A program made the position numbers and the translations under genes. A DNA stretch of 64,000 bases from contig NZ_CP125640.1 of NCBI RefSeq assembly GCF_030053155.1, positions 4,376,001-4,440,000 of the forward strand, given 5' to 3'. Of the stretch, positions 42,132 through 51,312 are shown in pieces. The stretch's first letter is position 1. Each line of letters begins with the position of its first letter. This stretch comes from Rhizobium sp. BT03 (GTDB lineage Bacteria > Pseudomonadota > Alphaproteobacteria > Rhizobiales > Rhizobiaceae). Under the pieces are notes generated by a model. The model saw only the letters and a program-made list of their open reading frames with translations, was not told the origin of the DNA and did no database searches.

Positions 42132-42841
42132 ACGTCACCCTGGTCTTCCTTGCCGCAGTCGCCGCCGTCATCATCTGGTGGCTTTCCGGGCAGCGGCTGA
42201 CATCGAAGCCCTGGCTGGAAACCGGGTCGATGCAGCTGCCGGTTCATGACGGCGCCGACCGGTCACCGGTGCCGGCGGTGAAAATCGGCCTTTTCGTGTT
42301 TCTCGGCGTCGTCGGCGCGCTCTTCAGCCTTGCCGTCAGCGCCTACTTCATGCGCATGGCGTCGGCGGACTGGTGGGCCACGCCGGTTCCGCGGCTGCTC
42401 TGGGTGAACAGCGCAGCACTTGCCTTGAGCAGCGCCGCGCTGCAATGGGCCAAACGAGAAGTGCGGCATGGCCGCATGGAAGGCCTGCGGCCGGCGCTTA
42501 TGACAGGGCTTGCGCTTGCGGTCTTCTTTCTCGGCGGACAGATCCAGGCATGGCGGGAACTGACGGCGGCCGGCTATGTGATCACCGACAATCCCGCCAA
42601 CAGTTTCTTCTACATGCTGACCGGCCTGCACGGATTGCATATTCTCGGCGGACTTGCCGTGCTTACCCACACGACGGTCAAGGCGTTCTCAACCGTGGTC
42701 GCGTCGGACAAGCTGTGCCTCAGCGTCGATCTTTCCGCCATCTATTCGCATTTCATGCTCGCCGTCTGGCTCCTGCTTTTCGCGCTTTTTGCCGGCTGGG
42801 CGAATGATTTCGTCGATCTCTGCCGCACGTTGCTGAACTAG
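42128..42841 (+). CDS. coxO: subunit III-like haem-copper oxidase protein (CoxO-like)
   Basis: 237 residues, ATGA overlap with subunit I. Five to seven TM helices with the subunit III features QAWREL (matching the conserved QxxE of helix III) and FFYMLTGLHGLHILGG. An N-terminal ~50-residue extension carries one extra TM helix. In the coxMNOP operon two subunit III-type proteins are encoded in a row, of which this is the first. Confidence 0.87.
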   Translation: MNVTLVFLAAVAAVIIWWLSGQRLTSKPWLETGSMQLPVHDGADRSPVPAVKIGLFVFLGVVGALFSLAVSAYFMRMASADWWATPVPRLLWVNSAALALSSAALQWAKREVRHGRMEGLRPALMTGLALAVFFLGGQIQAWRELTAAGYVITDNPANSFFYMLTGLHGLHILGGLAVLTHTTVKAFSTVVASDKLCLSVDLSAIYSHFMLAVWLLLFALFAGWANDFVDLCRTLLN

Positions 42842-42862
42842 GGGCTGAAGAGGAGGTTGCAG

Positions 42863-43582
42863 ATGGCACAGACTATCGAGACGCACGGCGAGCCAGGTCT
42901 GAGGCCGGCCGGCCTGCGTGGTGTCGCCGCCGATTTCAGCTCGGATCAGCGCGCCTTCAAGACCGCCTCCTGGGGCAAGGCGATGATGTGGATCTTTCTC
43001 TTGAGCGACACTTTCGTCTTCGGCTGTTTCCTGATCGCCTACATGACCGCCCGCATGTCGACGCCCGTGCCATGGCCCAATCCGAGCGAGGTTTTCGCGC
43101 TGCATATCGGCGGGCAGGATGTTCCGCTGATCCTGATCGCGATCATGACTTTCGTGCTGATCTCGAGCAGCGGCACCATGGCGATGGCGGTCAATTTCGG
43201 TTACCGCCGCGACCGCCGCGCGACCGCGATGCTGATGCTGCTGACGGCACTTCTCGGAGCCTGCTTCGTCGGCATGCAGGCCTTCGAATGGACCAAGCTG
43301 ATCACCGAAGGCGTGCGCCCCTGGGAGAACCCATGGGGGGCCGCACAGTTCGGCTCGACCTTCTTCATGATCACCGGCTTTCACGGCACCCACGTGACGA
43401 TCGGCGTCATCTTCCTCATCATCGTCGCCCGCAAGGTCTGGCGCGGCGATTTCGATGTGGAACGGCGCGGCTTCTTCACCAGCCGGAGAGGGCGCTACGA
43501 GGCCGTCGAGATCATGGGCCTCTACTGGCACTTCGTCGACCTGGTCTGGGTCTTCATCTTCGCGTTTTTTTATCTTTGGTAG
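42863..43582 (+). CDS. coxP: cytochrome c oxidase subunit III (CoxP-like)
   Basis: 239 residues from the ATG at 42863, with AGGAGG exactly 6 bases upstream; a TTG 6 bases earlier is unlikely. TM helices with FEWTKLI, FFMITGFHGTHVTIGV and YWHFVDLVWVFIF, the last being the C-terminal signature of all subunit III proteins. 21 bp after coxO. Confidence 0.93.
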   Translation: MAQTIETHGEPGLRPAGLRGVAADFSSDQRAFKTASWGKAMMWIFLLSDTFVFGCFLIAYMTARMSTPVPWPNPSEVFALHIGGQDVPLILIAIMTFVLISSSGTMAMAVNFGYRRDRRATAMLMLLTALLGACFVGMQAFEWTKLITEGVRPWENPWGAAQFGSTFFMITGFHGTHVTIGVIFLIIVARKVWRGDFDVERRGFFTSRRGRYEAVEIMGLYWHFVDLVWVFIFAFFYLW

Positions 43583-43606
43583 ACTTCTATCCATGGTGAG
43601 GTCGTC

Positions 43607-43984
43607 ATGAGCGAGACAACGGCGCATGCACAAGCCCAAACGGCGCATGCTCAAGCACCGCATTCACAAGCCCCGGGACAGCAGCACCCGATCCGGCTCT
43701 ACCTCTTCGTCTGGGGCCTGCTCTTCGTGCTCAGCGCCTTTTCCTATATGGTCGATTATCTCGGCATCCAGGGTTATCTGAGGTGGACGCTGATCCTTCT
43801 GTTCATGATGCTGAAGGCCGGGCTGATCGTCGCCGTCTTCATGCACATGGCCTGGGAACGGCTGGCGCTGGTCTACGCCATTCTGCTGCCGCCGCTGCTG
43901 GTGCTGGTTTTCGTCGCGCTGATGGTATCGGAAGCGGACTATACGATCTTCACCCGGCTGGCCTTCTTCGGTGCGGCGCCTTAG
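43607..43984 (+). CDS. cytochrome c oxidase subunit IV (prokaryotic type)
   Basis: 125 residues. A His/Gln/Ala-rich N-terminus with repeated HAQAQTAHAQA is followed by three TM helices (LYLFVWGLLFVLSAFSYMVD, LILLFMMLKAGLIVAVFMHM and LLPPLLVLVFVALMV). MLKAGLIVAVFMHM is the family hallmark. It is an accessory subunit, 24 bp after coxP and last gene of the oxidase operon. Confidence 0.86.
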   Translation: MSETTAHAQAQTAHAQAPHSQAPGQQHPIRLYLFVWGLLFVLSAFSYMVDYLGIQGYLRWTLILLFMMLKAGLIVAVFMHMAWERLALVYAILLPPLLVLVFVALMVSEADYTIFTRLAFFGAAP

Positions 43985-44024
43985 ATATCGGTCATCAGGT
44001 GCGACTATCTCAACCGGAGCAATG

Positions 44025-44606
44025 ATGACCGAGATTTTGCTGTTCCATCACGCACAAGGGCTGACCCCTGGAGTGCGCGCCTTCGCCGACGAGATCAGGG
44101 CAGCCGGCCACATCGTGCACACGCCTGATCTGTTCGACGGGCGCATATTCCACAGCATCGAGGAGGGGCTTGCCCATATCGGCGAGATCGGCTTCGACGC
44201 CGTCAGGGAGCGCGGCGTCCGGATCGCCGACGAACTGCCTCGCGAATTGGTCTATGCCGGGTTCTCCTTCGGCGTGCTGCCGGCGCAGAAGCTGGCGCAG
44301 ACGCGGCCTGGAGCCCGCGGGGCGTTGCTCTTCTACTCCTGCCTGCCGATCAGCGGCGAGTGGGCCTTCGGACCTTGGCCGAAGGGCGTCGCTGTCCAGA
44401 TTCACGGCATGGACAACGACCCGATTTTCACAGGCGAGGGCGATATCGACGCCGCCCGCGAGATCGTGGAAAAGGTCGAGGACGCGGAGCTTTTCCTCTA
44501 TCCCGGCGATCAGCACTATTTCGCCGACAGCTCGCTGCCGTCCTATGACGCGGATGCGGCCGCGCTGCTCACCAGCCGAGTGCTCGCCTTCCTGGATCGG
44601 CGCTGA
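44025..44606 (+). CDS. dienelactone hydrolase-family alpha/beta hydrolase
   Basis: 193 residues from the second of two adjacent ATGs (44025), with GGAG at the right distance. The nucleophile elbow is AGFSFG (Ser about 86), with a likely catalytic Asp in HGMDNDPIF and His in YPGDQHYFADSS. The fold is that of dienelactone hydrolase, although the nucleophile is Ser where DLH has Cys. Cytoplasmic, substrate unknown, not part of the oxidase operon by function. Confidence 0.83.
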   Translation: MTEILLFHHAQGLTPGVRAFADEIRAAGHIVHTPDLFDGRIFHSIEEGLAHIGEIGFDAVRERGVRIADELPRELVYAGFSFGVLPAQKLAQTRPGARGALLFYSCLPISGEWAFGPWPKGVAVQIHGMDNDPIFTGEGDIDAAREIVEKVEDAELFLYPGDQHYFADSSLPSYDADAAALLTSRVLAFLDRR

Positions 44607-44678
44607 TCCCCGGCGGGCACCGACGCCACAAAATCCCCACCTAAAACGCGTCCTAAAACATGATGGAGGTCGCGCCGG

Positions 44679-45737
44679 GTGACGATCTCGGCAATGATGG
44701 CCGCCTATTCGCCACGATCCTGTCAGGCCATGCTGTTCATTCCGCTTCCCTTCGCCGTTGCCCTTCTGCTGCTCGTCCTCTTCGTCGCCGTCCTCAGGCG
44801 CGACGAGGAGGCGGCGCCGAACCGGCCGTTTCTGGCGCTTATCCTGCTCGCCGCGCTGCAATCCGTGCTCTCCGGCCTGCGGTGGGGATATGGAATACAG
44901 GCCATCGGGCTGGTCGCGCCGGTGATCGCGGCCATGGTGCCGCCGCTTGCCTATGCCGGGGTTTCCCGGCTGGTGAGGACGAGCCGGCGGCCGCTGCCGG
45001 CGCGGATGGCCCTGCATACCGTTCCCGCCGCCCTTATCCTGGCGCTGATGGCCGTCTGGCGGGATGCGATCGATATCACGCTGGTGCTTGTTTTCGTCGG
45101 TTATGCCCTGGCCATCCTGCTTCTGATGCGCCCGGGCGCCGACGCGCTGCGGCTGGCGCCCTTCGAAGGGGCGGTGCCGGCCTTTCGGGCGATCATCTTT
45201 ACCGCCGGCGCCCTGTGTCTTTCGGCTGCAATCGATACCTTCGTCTTCCTCGACCTCACTTCGGCACGCAGCGCGCGTGCGCTGATGCTGATCAGTATCG
45301 GCAATCTCGCCGTTCTCGTCATCCTCGGCATCGCGGCCGCCGCCGCCAGCCGAAGCCGGGCACCGGCCGAAATGGTGGAGGCGGCGCCGCGGCCGGAGAC
45401 GAGCGAGGACAAGGAGACGATCGCCACGGTCGATGCGCTGATGGAGGCAAAAAAGCTCTATCGCGACGCCAATCTCAATCTCGACCGGCTGGCCCGCAAG
45501 ACCGGCATCCCCGCCCGCCAGATCTCGGCGGCGATCAACCGGGCGATGGACAAGAACGTCTCGCAATATGTCAATGATTACAGGATCGGCGAAGCTTGCC
45601 GGCTGCTTTCCGGCACCGAAAGGCCGGTGACCGAGGTCATGTTCGAGGTGGGGTTCCAGACCAAGTCCAACTTTAACCGCGAATTCCGCCGGGTGACGGA
45701 TATGACACCGGTTGCGTGGCGGCAGAAGAAGGGGTGA
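44679..45737 (+). CDS. membrane-bound AraC-type regulator
   Basis: 352 residues from a GTG at 44679 that has GGAGG 10 bases upstream; ATG 44730 is an alternative. The N-terminal 225 residues contain six to seven TM helices, the C-terminal ~110 an AraC-type DNA-binding domain (LNLDRLARKTGIPARQISAAIN and VTEVMFEVGFQTKSNFNREF). Such membrane-bound AraC proteins sense a signal at the membrane. Targets unknown; the neighbours are a hydrolase gene and, after a long repeat region, an exporter operon. Confidence 0.87.
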   Translation: MTISAMMAAYSPRSCQAMLFIPLPFAVALLLLVLFVAVLRRDEEAAPNRPFLALILLAALQSVLSGLRWGYGIQAIGLVAPVIAAMVPPLAYAGVSRLVRTSRRPLPARMALHTVPAALILALMAVWRDAIDITLVLVFVGYALAILLLMRPGADALRLAPFEGAVPAFRAIIFTAGALCLSAAIDTFVFLDLTSARSARALMLISIGNLAVLVILGIAAAAASRSRAPAEMVEAAPRPETSEDKETIATVDALMEAKKLYRDANLNLDRLARKTGIPARQISAAINRAMDKNVSQYVNDYRIGEACRLLSGTERPVTEVMFEVGFQTKSNFNREFRRVTDMTPVAWRQKKG

Positions 45738-45825
45738 GGGCGGTGCTTCCAGATGGGCTGTAGGGGCCAGCCATCCGCTCTCGTGGTTCGAGGCTCCGGC
45801 CCTTGGCGGCTAATCGTGGTGGCGT

Positions 45826-46206
45826 TGGCTGGTGGGCTGATCGTTGGGCCGTGTTTGCAGACTGGGCTCTGGCGTGCTGCTCCGCTTTCCGATGAGGCAA
45901 GCCGCGCCTTCTCTCCGCCCTCATCCTGAGGTGCCCCGCAGGGGCCTCGAAGGACGGGGGCGGCCACCGGCGCTCAGATGTATCGGCATGCCATCCGCCC
46001 TCGTGGTTCGAGACGGCCCTGGGGGCCTCCTCACCATGAGGGCTAGTTGTTGTGCCGTGTGGCTGGTGGGCTGATCGGCGGGCCGTGTTTTGCAGGCTGG
46101 GACTCCGGCGTGCCGTTCCACTCTGTGATAAGGCAAGCCGCACCCTCTCTCCGCCCTCATCTTGAGGCGCCCCGCAGGGGCCTCGAAGGACGGGGGCGGC
46201 CACCGC
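45826..46206. repeat. duplicated family A repeat between the AraC and HlyD genes
   Basis: A segment of about 147 bp (45826-45972) recurs at 46058-46206: both contain GGTGGGCTGATCG, a GGCAAGCCGC run and CCCCGCAGGGGCCTCGAAGG. The 550-bp gap 45738-46286 is almost wholly made of this material. Confidence 0.82.
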
Positions 46207-46286
46207 CACGTACACAATCGCGATCGAGGACTGCCTGGATCGTGTTCGAGGTCGCGATTTCTGCCGGATCGGCGATGTTTGCCGGC

Positions 46287-47468
46287 ATGAACACGACATC
46301 AGAACATGACCGAGACCTTGCCGCCAAGCTCAGATCGCTTTCGATCGAGCCAGCGGCCTTCAAGACGGAGCCGCCGAAGCCTCATGCGCGGCGGCGCACG
46401 ATCCCTGGCGCAATGCTCGTCCTTGCGGCGACGGCATCGCTGGCTGCGGTTCTCTTCAATGGAGCTGAGACGCTGCAGCGCATCGAGACCGCGCCTGCGG
46501 GTTTTTTGGGCAGCGATCTTGCGATATCCGCCGATCGGATGGAGGGCGGCGGCGGTCCCGCTGTTGGGGGAGTGCAGGCCCTGATCGAGGATCGAGCGAA
46601 GAGCACCGCTGCGCCACCCCGCGAGGTCACCGGCTCAGGCTATGTCGTTGCCCCCGACGTCACCACCGTCTTTTCCAAATATGATGGCCGGATCGTCGCG
46701 GTCGAGGTGGAGGCGGGCGACAGCGTCGTCGCCGGGCAGGTGCTGGTGCGGCTCGATGATGCCGGCGTACGCTTTTCGCTTCGGGGCGCGGAGATTGCCC
46801 GACAGGCGGCAGTGTTGGCGCTTGCTGGAAGGACTATCGACCTTGCGCAGGCGCGCTCGTCGTTGGCACGCACCGAGCGGCTGGCCGGGCGCGATGCCAT
46901 GTCGGCGCAGGCGCTGGAGGAGGCGAAAACGGCTGTCGACAAGGCCGAGAATGCCGCCCTGCAGGCGCGCCAGGATGTCGAAAAGGCGGAGCTCGAGATC
47001 GACAAGGCGCGCGAGCAGGTGGAGGCGCTGACCGTGCGTGCGCCGATCTCCGGCATCGTCACGCGGCTCAACGCGCATATCGGCGACACGATGCTGTCGC
47101 GCCAGGACAGCGTTCGGGAGGATCAAAGCCTGCTCACTATTACCGATACGGCGAGCCTGGTCATCGATGCCGATGTGGCCGAGGCCAATATCGCGCTGAT
47201 GCGGCCGGGCCTGCCGGGCGAGGCGGTGCTGGACGGCTTTCCCGGCCAGCCCTTTGCGATCGAGGTGTCGAAGATCGCGCCGGTCATTTCGCGGGAAAAG
47301 GGGACGGTGACGCTGCGCCTGTCGCTGATGTCGCCGCCTGCCGGCATGCGGCCTGCCATGGCGGCGCGCATCCGGCTGGTGGTGGGGGAGGAGGCGGGTG
47401 TGGGTGCCCATCACCCGCCCTCGTCCTTCGAGGCTCCGGCCTTCGGCCTGCGCAAGGATGAGGGCTGA
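46287..47468 (+). CDS. HlyD/RND-type periplasmic adaptor of a MacB-like exporter
   Basis: 393 residues from the ATG at 46287 (ATG 46275 is possible); the frame is open upstream only because it runs through repeats. One TM helix (about 38-58), a biotinyl-lipoyl-like half-motif (VFSKYDGRIVAVEVEAGDSV), a long coiled coil (about 190-240, AEIARQ to REQVEAL), the second half-motif (VRAPISGIVTRLNAHIGD) and a beta-barrel domain. The last ~18 residues (PPSSFEAPAFGLRKDEG) are encoded by a family A repeat that supplies the stop. First gene of the exporter operon. Confidence 0.87.
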   Translation: MNTTSEHDRDLAAKLRSLSIEPAAFKTEPPKPHARRRTIPGAMLVLAATASLAAVLFNGAETLQRIETAPAGFLGSDLAISADRMEGGGGPAVGGVQALIEDRAKSTAAPPREVTGSGYVVAPDVTTVFSKYDGRIVAVEVEAGDSVVAGQVLVRLDDAGVRFSLRGAEIARQAAVLALAGRTIDLAQARSSLARTERLAGRDAMSAQALEEAKTAVDKAENAALQARQDVEKAELEIDKAREQVEALTVRAPISGIVTRLNAHIGDTMLSRQDSVREDQSLLTITDTASLVIDADVAEANIALMRPGLPGEAVLDGFPGQPFAIEVSKIAPVISREKGTVTLRLSLMSPPAGMRPAMAARIRLVVGEEAGVGAHHPPSSFEAPAFGLRKDEG

Positions 47469-47760
47469 TAGGTGTGCCTCGCTTGCGTAGCCTCGTTCGG
47501 GGTTGCCGTGAGCAAAAGGAAGTGTACCGGCGCCATCCGTCTCTTCCGGCAGGCGGATGAGGGGGCGCGCGACGGGAGGAGCGAGTGCGCTGAGCGTGAG
47601 CGAAGTGCAATGAATGGCATGCCGTGTGGCCCCCTCATCCGACCCTTCGGGCCACCTTCTCCCCGCTGGGGAGAAGGGTAGTACCGCAGCTTCTCTCCAA
47701 CCTCATCCTGAGGTGCCCCACAGGGGCCTCGAAGGACGAGGGCGGCCACCGGTTCCCGGC
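47414..47760. repeat. family A and family B repeats between exporter genes
   Basis: A family A copy at 47414-47466 overlaps the 3' end of the adaptor gene. A family B copy (GTGGCCCCCTCATCCGACCC, then CTTCTCCCCGCTGGGGAGAAG) is at about 47622-47682 and a second family A copy at about 47698-47748. No gene is seen in the 323-bp gap 47469-47791. Confidence 0.8.
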
Positions 47761-47791
47761 CGCAGATCAACCAACCACCACGGAGCAGAAC

Positions 47792-48490
47792 ATGACCGAC
47801 ACTCAAGATCCCTATATCGCGCTTGCCGGCGTCAGGAAGGCGTTCCGGATCGGGGCGGAGACGATACCGATCTTCTCGGGGCTCGACCTTTCCATTCCGC
47901 GCGGCGATTTCGTGGCGGTCATGGGGCCGTCGGGTTCGGGGAAATCGACGCTGCTGAATATGCTGGGCGGCATCGACAGCGCTGACGCCGGCGAGATCCG
48001 GATCGGGCGCAGCCACCTTGAGCAGATGGGCGAAGGGGCGAGGGCCGCCTGGCGGGCGCACAGCATGGGCATCGTCTTCCAATTCTACAATCTGCTGCCG
48101 ATGCTGAATGCGGCGGAGAATATCGAGCTGCCGCTGCTCTTGAAGCCGCTGACGCGCAAGGAGCGGCGGGCGCGTGTCGATACGGTCATGGATCTCGTCG
48201 GGCTTTCTGGGCGGCAGCGGCAGTTTCCGTCCAGCATGTCGGGCGGGCAGCAGCAGCGCGTCGGCATTGCCCGTGCCATCGTCGCCGATCCCGATCTCAT
48301 TCTCTGCGACGAACCGACCGGCGATCTCGACCGGAAATCGGCCAATGATATCCTGGAGATGCTGGATTTGCTCAATCGCGAGCTTCGCAAGACCATCATC
48401 ATGGTCACGCATGATCCCGAGGCCGCCGCCTTTGCCCGACGCACGCTGCATCTCAACAAGGGCGAATTCGTCGAGGGGGACGGCCGATGA
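47792..48490 (+). CDS. MacB/LolD-type ABC ATPase
   Basis: 232 residues from the ATG at 47792 with GGAG upstream. Walker A GPSGSGKST (about 47-55), signature MSGGQQQRVGIARAI, Walker B LILCDEPTGDLD, and the LolD/MacB-type FQFYNLLPML motif. It should power the two FtsX-like permeases encoded next; the stop overlaps the next start (ATGA). Confidence 0.93.
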   Translation: MTDTQDPYIALAGVRKAFRIGAETIPIFSGLDLSIPRGDFVAVMGPSGSGKSTLLNMLGGIDSADAGEIRIGRSHLEQMGEGARAAWRAHSMGIVFQFYNLLPMLNAAENIELPLLLKPLTRKERRARVDTVMDLVGLSGRQRQFPSSMSGGQQQRVGIARAIVADPDLILCDEPTGDLDRKSANDILEMLDLLNRELRKTIIMVTHDPEAAAFARRTLHLNKGEFVEGDGR

Positions 48491-49626
48491 GTTTTTTCCA
48501 GCTGATGCGGCGCAATGCCTGGCGCAAACGGCTGCGGGCGATTCTGCTGATGTTTTCGGTCGGCATCGCCTTCCTGATCTACGGGCTGACGGCGAGTTTC
48601 GTCAGCGGCAGCCAAGGGGCGGCCGGCGCCAGCGACGACCTGCTCGGCGTGTTCAACAAATCCGGCCGGGGGCTGCCGCTGCCGATCGCTTATCTCAACC
48701 GGATCGCGGCGCAGCGCGATGTCGCGGCCGCCGCCTATACCGCACGCATGCGAGGTTTCGTCGAGGTCGAGAAGAATGTCGTGGCCGTCAGCGCGGTCGA
48801 TCCGCGGGCGATTGCCGCCGCCAACGGCGCCGAACTCGGGCTGACGCCTGAGCTGATCGCGGCGCTGGAAGTGGGTCGCGACCGGGTGCTCGTCGGCAGG
48901 GCATTGGCCGAGGCGCAGGGCTGGTCGATCGGCCAGCGCATCGGCGTCACCAGCCAGCTCATGAAGGCCGATGGCAGCCGGAACTGGAGCTTCACCATCG
49001 CAGGCATCTTCGAGGGCGCCGATACCAGCACCGATACCTATTTCATGCTCGCCCGCTACGACATGGTCAATTCAGCCCGCGCGCGGGACAGGGATACGGT
49101 CGACGCCTTCGTGGTGCGCCCGCGCGACGGTGTCGCCTCGGGCGTGCTGGCGGCGCGCATCGACGCGCTCTTTGCCAATTCGGCGGCTGAGACCAGGACA
49201 CAATCGGAAAAACAGTTCCTCGAAGCGTTTCTCCGGCAGTTCGCCGATGTCGGGCTGATCGTCAGCCTCGTCGTCGGCGCCGCCTTCGTGACCATCCTGA
49301 TGATCTCGGTCAACACCATGCTGTTTGCCATCAGGGAGCGCCGTTTCGAAATCGGCGTGATGAAGGTGCTCGGTTTTTCCGGCGGGCGGATCGTGGCGCT
49401 CATTCTCGGCGAGACACTGTTCATCTTCGGCGTCGGCGGCGCAGGCGGGCTCATTCTGGCCAAGCTCGCGACACTCTCGATCGGGCCGGAATTCGGCCTC
49501 GTCTTCAGCGGTGGGGTGCTGCTGAAGGCTGCCGCGATCATTGCCGGGCTTGGCCTGCTGACCGGGCTGCTGCCGGCCGTGAACGCCATGCGTCTGCCGA
49601 TCGTCAACGCCTTCAAAACGAGTTAA
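48487..49626 (+). CDS. FtsX-like ABC permease, first of two
   Basis: 379 residues. One N-terminal TM helix (ILLMFSVGIAFLIYGLTA), a large periplasmic domain of about 200 residues, and three C-terminal TM helices (from about 250) as in the FtsX/MacB fold, with the ERRFEIGVMKVLGFSGGRI motif of the coupling region. Forms a heterodimer with the permease encoded 4 bp later, in the manner of LolCE or MacB-like exporters. Confidence 0.9.
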   Translation: MSFFQLMRRNAWRKRLRAILLMFSVGIAFLIYGLTASFVSGSQGAAGASDDLLGVFNKSGRGLPLPIAYLNRIAAQRDVAAAAYTARMRGFVEVEKNVVAVSAVDPRAIAAANGAELGLTPELIAALEVGRDRVLVGRALAEAQGWSIGQRIGVTSQLMKADGSRNWSFTIAGIFEGADTSTDTYFMLARYDMVNSARARDRDTVDAFVVRPRDGVASGVLAARIDALFANSAAETRTQSEKQFLEAFLRQFADVGLIVSLVVGAAFVTILMISVNTMLFAIRERRFEIGVMKVLGFSGGRIVALILGETLFIFGVGGAGGLILAKLATLSIGPEFGLVFSGGVLLKAAAIIAGLGLLTGLLPAVNAMRLPIVNAFKTS

Positions 49627-49630
49627 GCCA

Positions 49631-50839
49631 ATGTCATCAGCGCTCAAGCAGACCTTTATCATGATCAGAGTCAATCTCGGCAGCCTGCCGCGGCGGCTCG
49701 CGATTTCGCTGTCGATGGTGCTGTCGGTCGCCCTTGTGGTGGCGGTGCTGGCAGGCTTTCTGGCGATGGCGCGCGGCTTCGAGGCCGCTCTTGCCGGCGC
49801 CGGCTCGCCCGATATCGCCGTCATCCTCGGCGGCGGCACCAATCAGGAAACCGGTTCGGACGTGCCGGCAGATGCGATCCGCAGCCTGACCGCCAGCAGC
49901 GGCGACACCGGCATCGCGCGCGACGGCGCCAGCGGGCTGGCGCTGTCGCGCGAGACCATCGTGCCGATCGACGTAAAGGGGGGCGACGGTGCCGAGCAGA
50001 CGCTGTCGCTGCGGGGCATGGATGCCACCGGGCCCGATCTGCGCGGCCGCGCCCGGCTTTCGCAGGGGCGGCTGTTTGCGCCGGGCGCGCGTGAGATCGT
50101 CGTCGGCGCCCGCATCGCAGACGCTTTCCCCGGCTTTGCCGTCGGCCAGAGGGTGCGGTTCGGCGCGGTCGATTGGACCGTCGCCGGCCATTTCACTTCA
50201 GGCGGCAGCGCCTTCGAATCCGAGATCTGGGCGGATCTGGACGCGGTGCAATCGGCCTTCGGCCGCCACGGGCAGGTGCAGAGCCTGCGCGTGCGGCTCG
50301 ATGGGGGTGATCCCGCGCGTGCGTTGGCGGCGCTGCGCCAGCGGCTGTCCGATATATCCGGCACGCCGCTCACCGCCATCCCGGAGGCCGATCTCTATGC
50401 CGCGCAGGCCGAGCGCACCAAGAGCCTGATCCGCCTGTTCGGCTGGCCGATCGCGCTGCTGATGGCGGTGGGCGCGACGGCGGGCGCCCTGAACACGATG
50501 ATGAGCTCGGTCTCCGACCGCGCGATCGAGATTTCCACATTGCGCCTGCTCGGCTTTTCCCGCCTGCCGGCCTTCACCGCCACCTGGGTCGAGGCGGTGC
50601 TGCTCTCCGTCGCCGGCGCCGGTGTCGGCATCCTCGCCTCCCGCCTTGCCTTTAACGGCTGGCAAGCGAGCACGATGGGCGCCAACAATACGAAGATGGC
50701 GTTCGAGTTGGTCGTGACATCTGATGTGATTTTGACCGCCGGGCTGCTGGGGCTGGCGGTCGGGGTGATCGGCGGCGCCTTGCCGGCGCTGGCGGCGGCA
50801 AGGCTGCCGCTGAGGGCGGCGTTGCGGGCGAGGGGGTGA
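49631..50839 (+). CDS. FtsX-like ABC permease, second of two
   Basis: 402 residues with the same topology as its partner: N-terminal TM helix (about 22-42), a periplasmic MacB-like core domain (about 50-265) and three C-terminal TM helices, with DRAIEISTLRLLGFSRLPA as coupling motif. The substrate may be a small molecule, peptide or outer-membrane component. No outer-membrane TolC gene is near. Confidence 0.9.
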   Translation: MSSALKQTFIMIRVNLGSLPRRLAISLSMVLSVALVVAVLAGFLAMARGFEAALAGAGSPDIAVILGGGTNQETGSDVPADAIRSLTASSGDTGIARDGASGLALSRETIVPIDVKGGDGAEQTLSLRGMDATGPDLRGRARLSQGRLFAPGAREIVVGARIADAFPGFAVGQRVRFGAVDWTVAGHFTSGGSAFESEIWADLDAVQSAFGRHGQVQSLRVRLDGGDPARALAALRQRLSDISGTPLTAIPEADLYAAQAERTKSLIRLFGWPIALLMAVGATAGALNTMMSSVSDRAIEISTLRLLGFSRLPAFTATWVEAVLLSVAGAGVGILASRLAFNGWQASTMGANNTKMAFELVVTSDVILTAGLLGLAVGVIGGALPALAAARLPLRAALRARG

Positions 50840-50864
50840 AGTAGTGCCTCGAAGACAGGAGGCC

Positions 50865-51050
50865 GTGCCGTGTGGCCCCCTCATCTGCCTGCCGGCATCT
50901 TCTCCCCGCTGGGGAGAAGCGGAATCGTGGGAACATTTCGCCCTTCTCGAACGCATCCTGTGTAGACACGAAGCCTTCGGCTTGCTCCCTCTTCTCCCCA
51001 GCGGGGAGACGGTACCCGAAGGGCCGGATGAGGGGGCTACGCGGCATATC
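50865..51050. repeat. two inverted family B repeats
   Basis: One copy at about 50870-50925 (GTGGCCCCCTCATCTGCC to CTCCCCGCTGGGGAGAAG), the other inverted at about 50985-51040 (CTTCTCCCCAGCGGGGAGAC to CCGGATGAGGGGGCTACGC). Together they form a long inverted repeat. The following stretch 51051-51312 has no gene and must hold the promoter of the beta-helix gene. Confidence 0.8.
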
Positions 51051-51312
51051 TTTTATTGCTCCATCCCTACACATCGCCGATTCATGCAATTACCCCGCCG
51101 AATTTTTTTCGGATAAGTTGAAGCTTTCAGTACCTTAGCGAACTTCGCGCCATTGCCTGTGGAGTAAGGCCCGCAAACCGGCCCGCTGCCGCATTGACAA
51201 CATCTTCTCGCCTTCTTGCCGTGGCGGGTTGCCCCCGCCGCATTCGGACGGCCGGTCCCGGTCGATTCGCGTGGCGATGTAGCGATCCGACGAACAGGGC
51301 AACATTGGCGAT

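Noticed and set aside
46047..46286. N-terminal extension of the HlyD-like protein
   Set aside because: It is translated family A repeat DNA; the protein start with TM helix fits the ATG at 46287.
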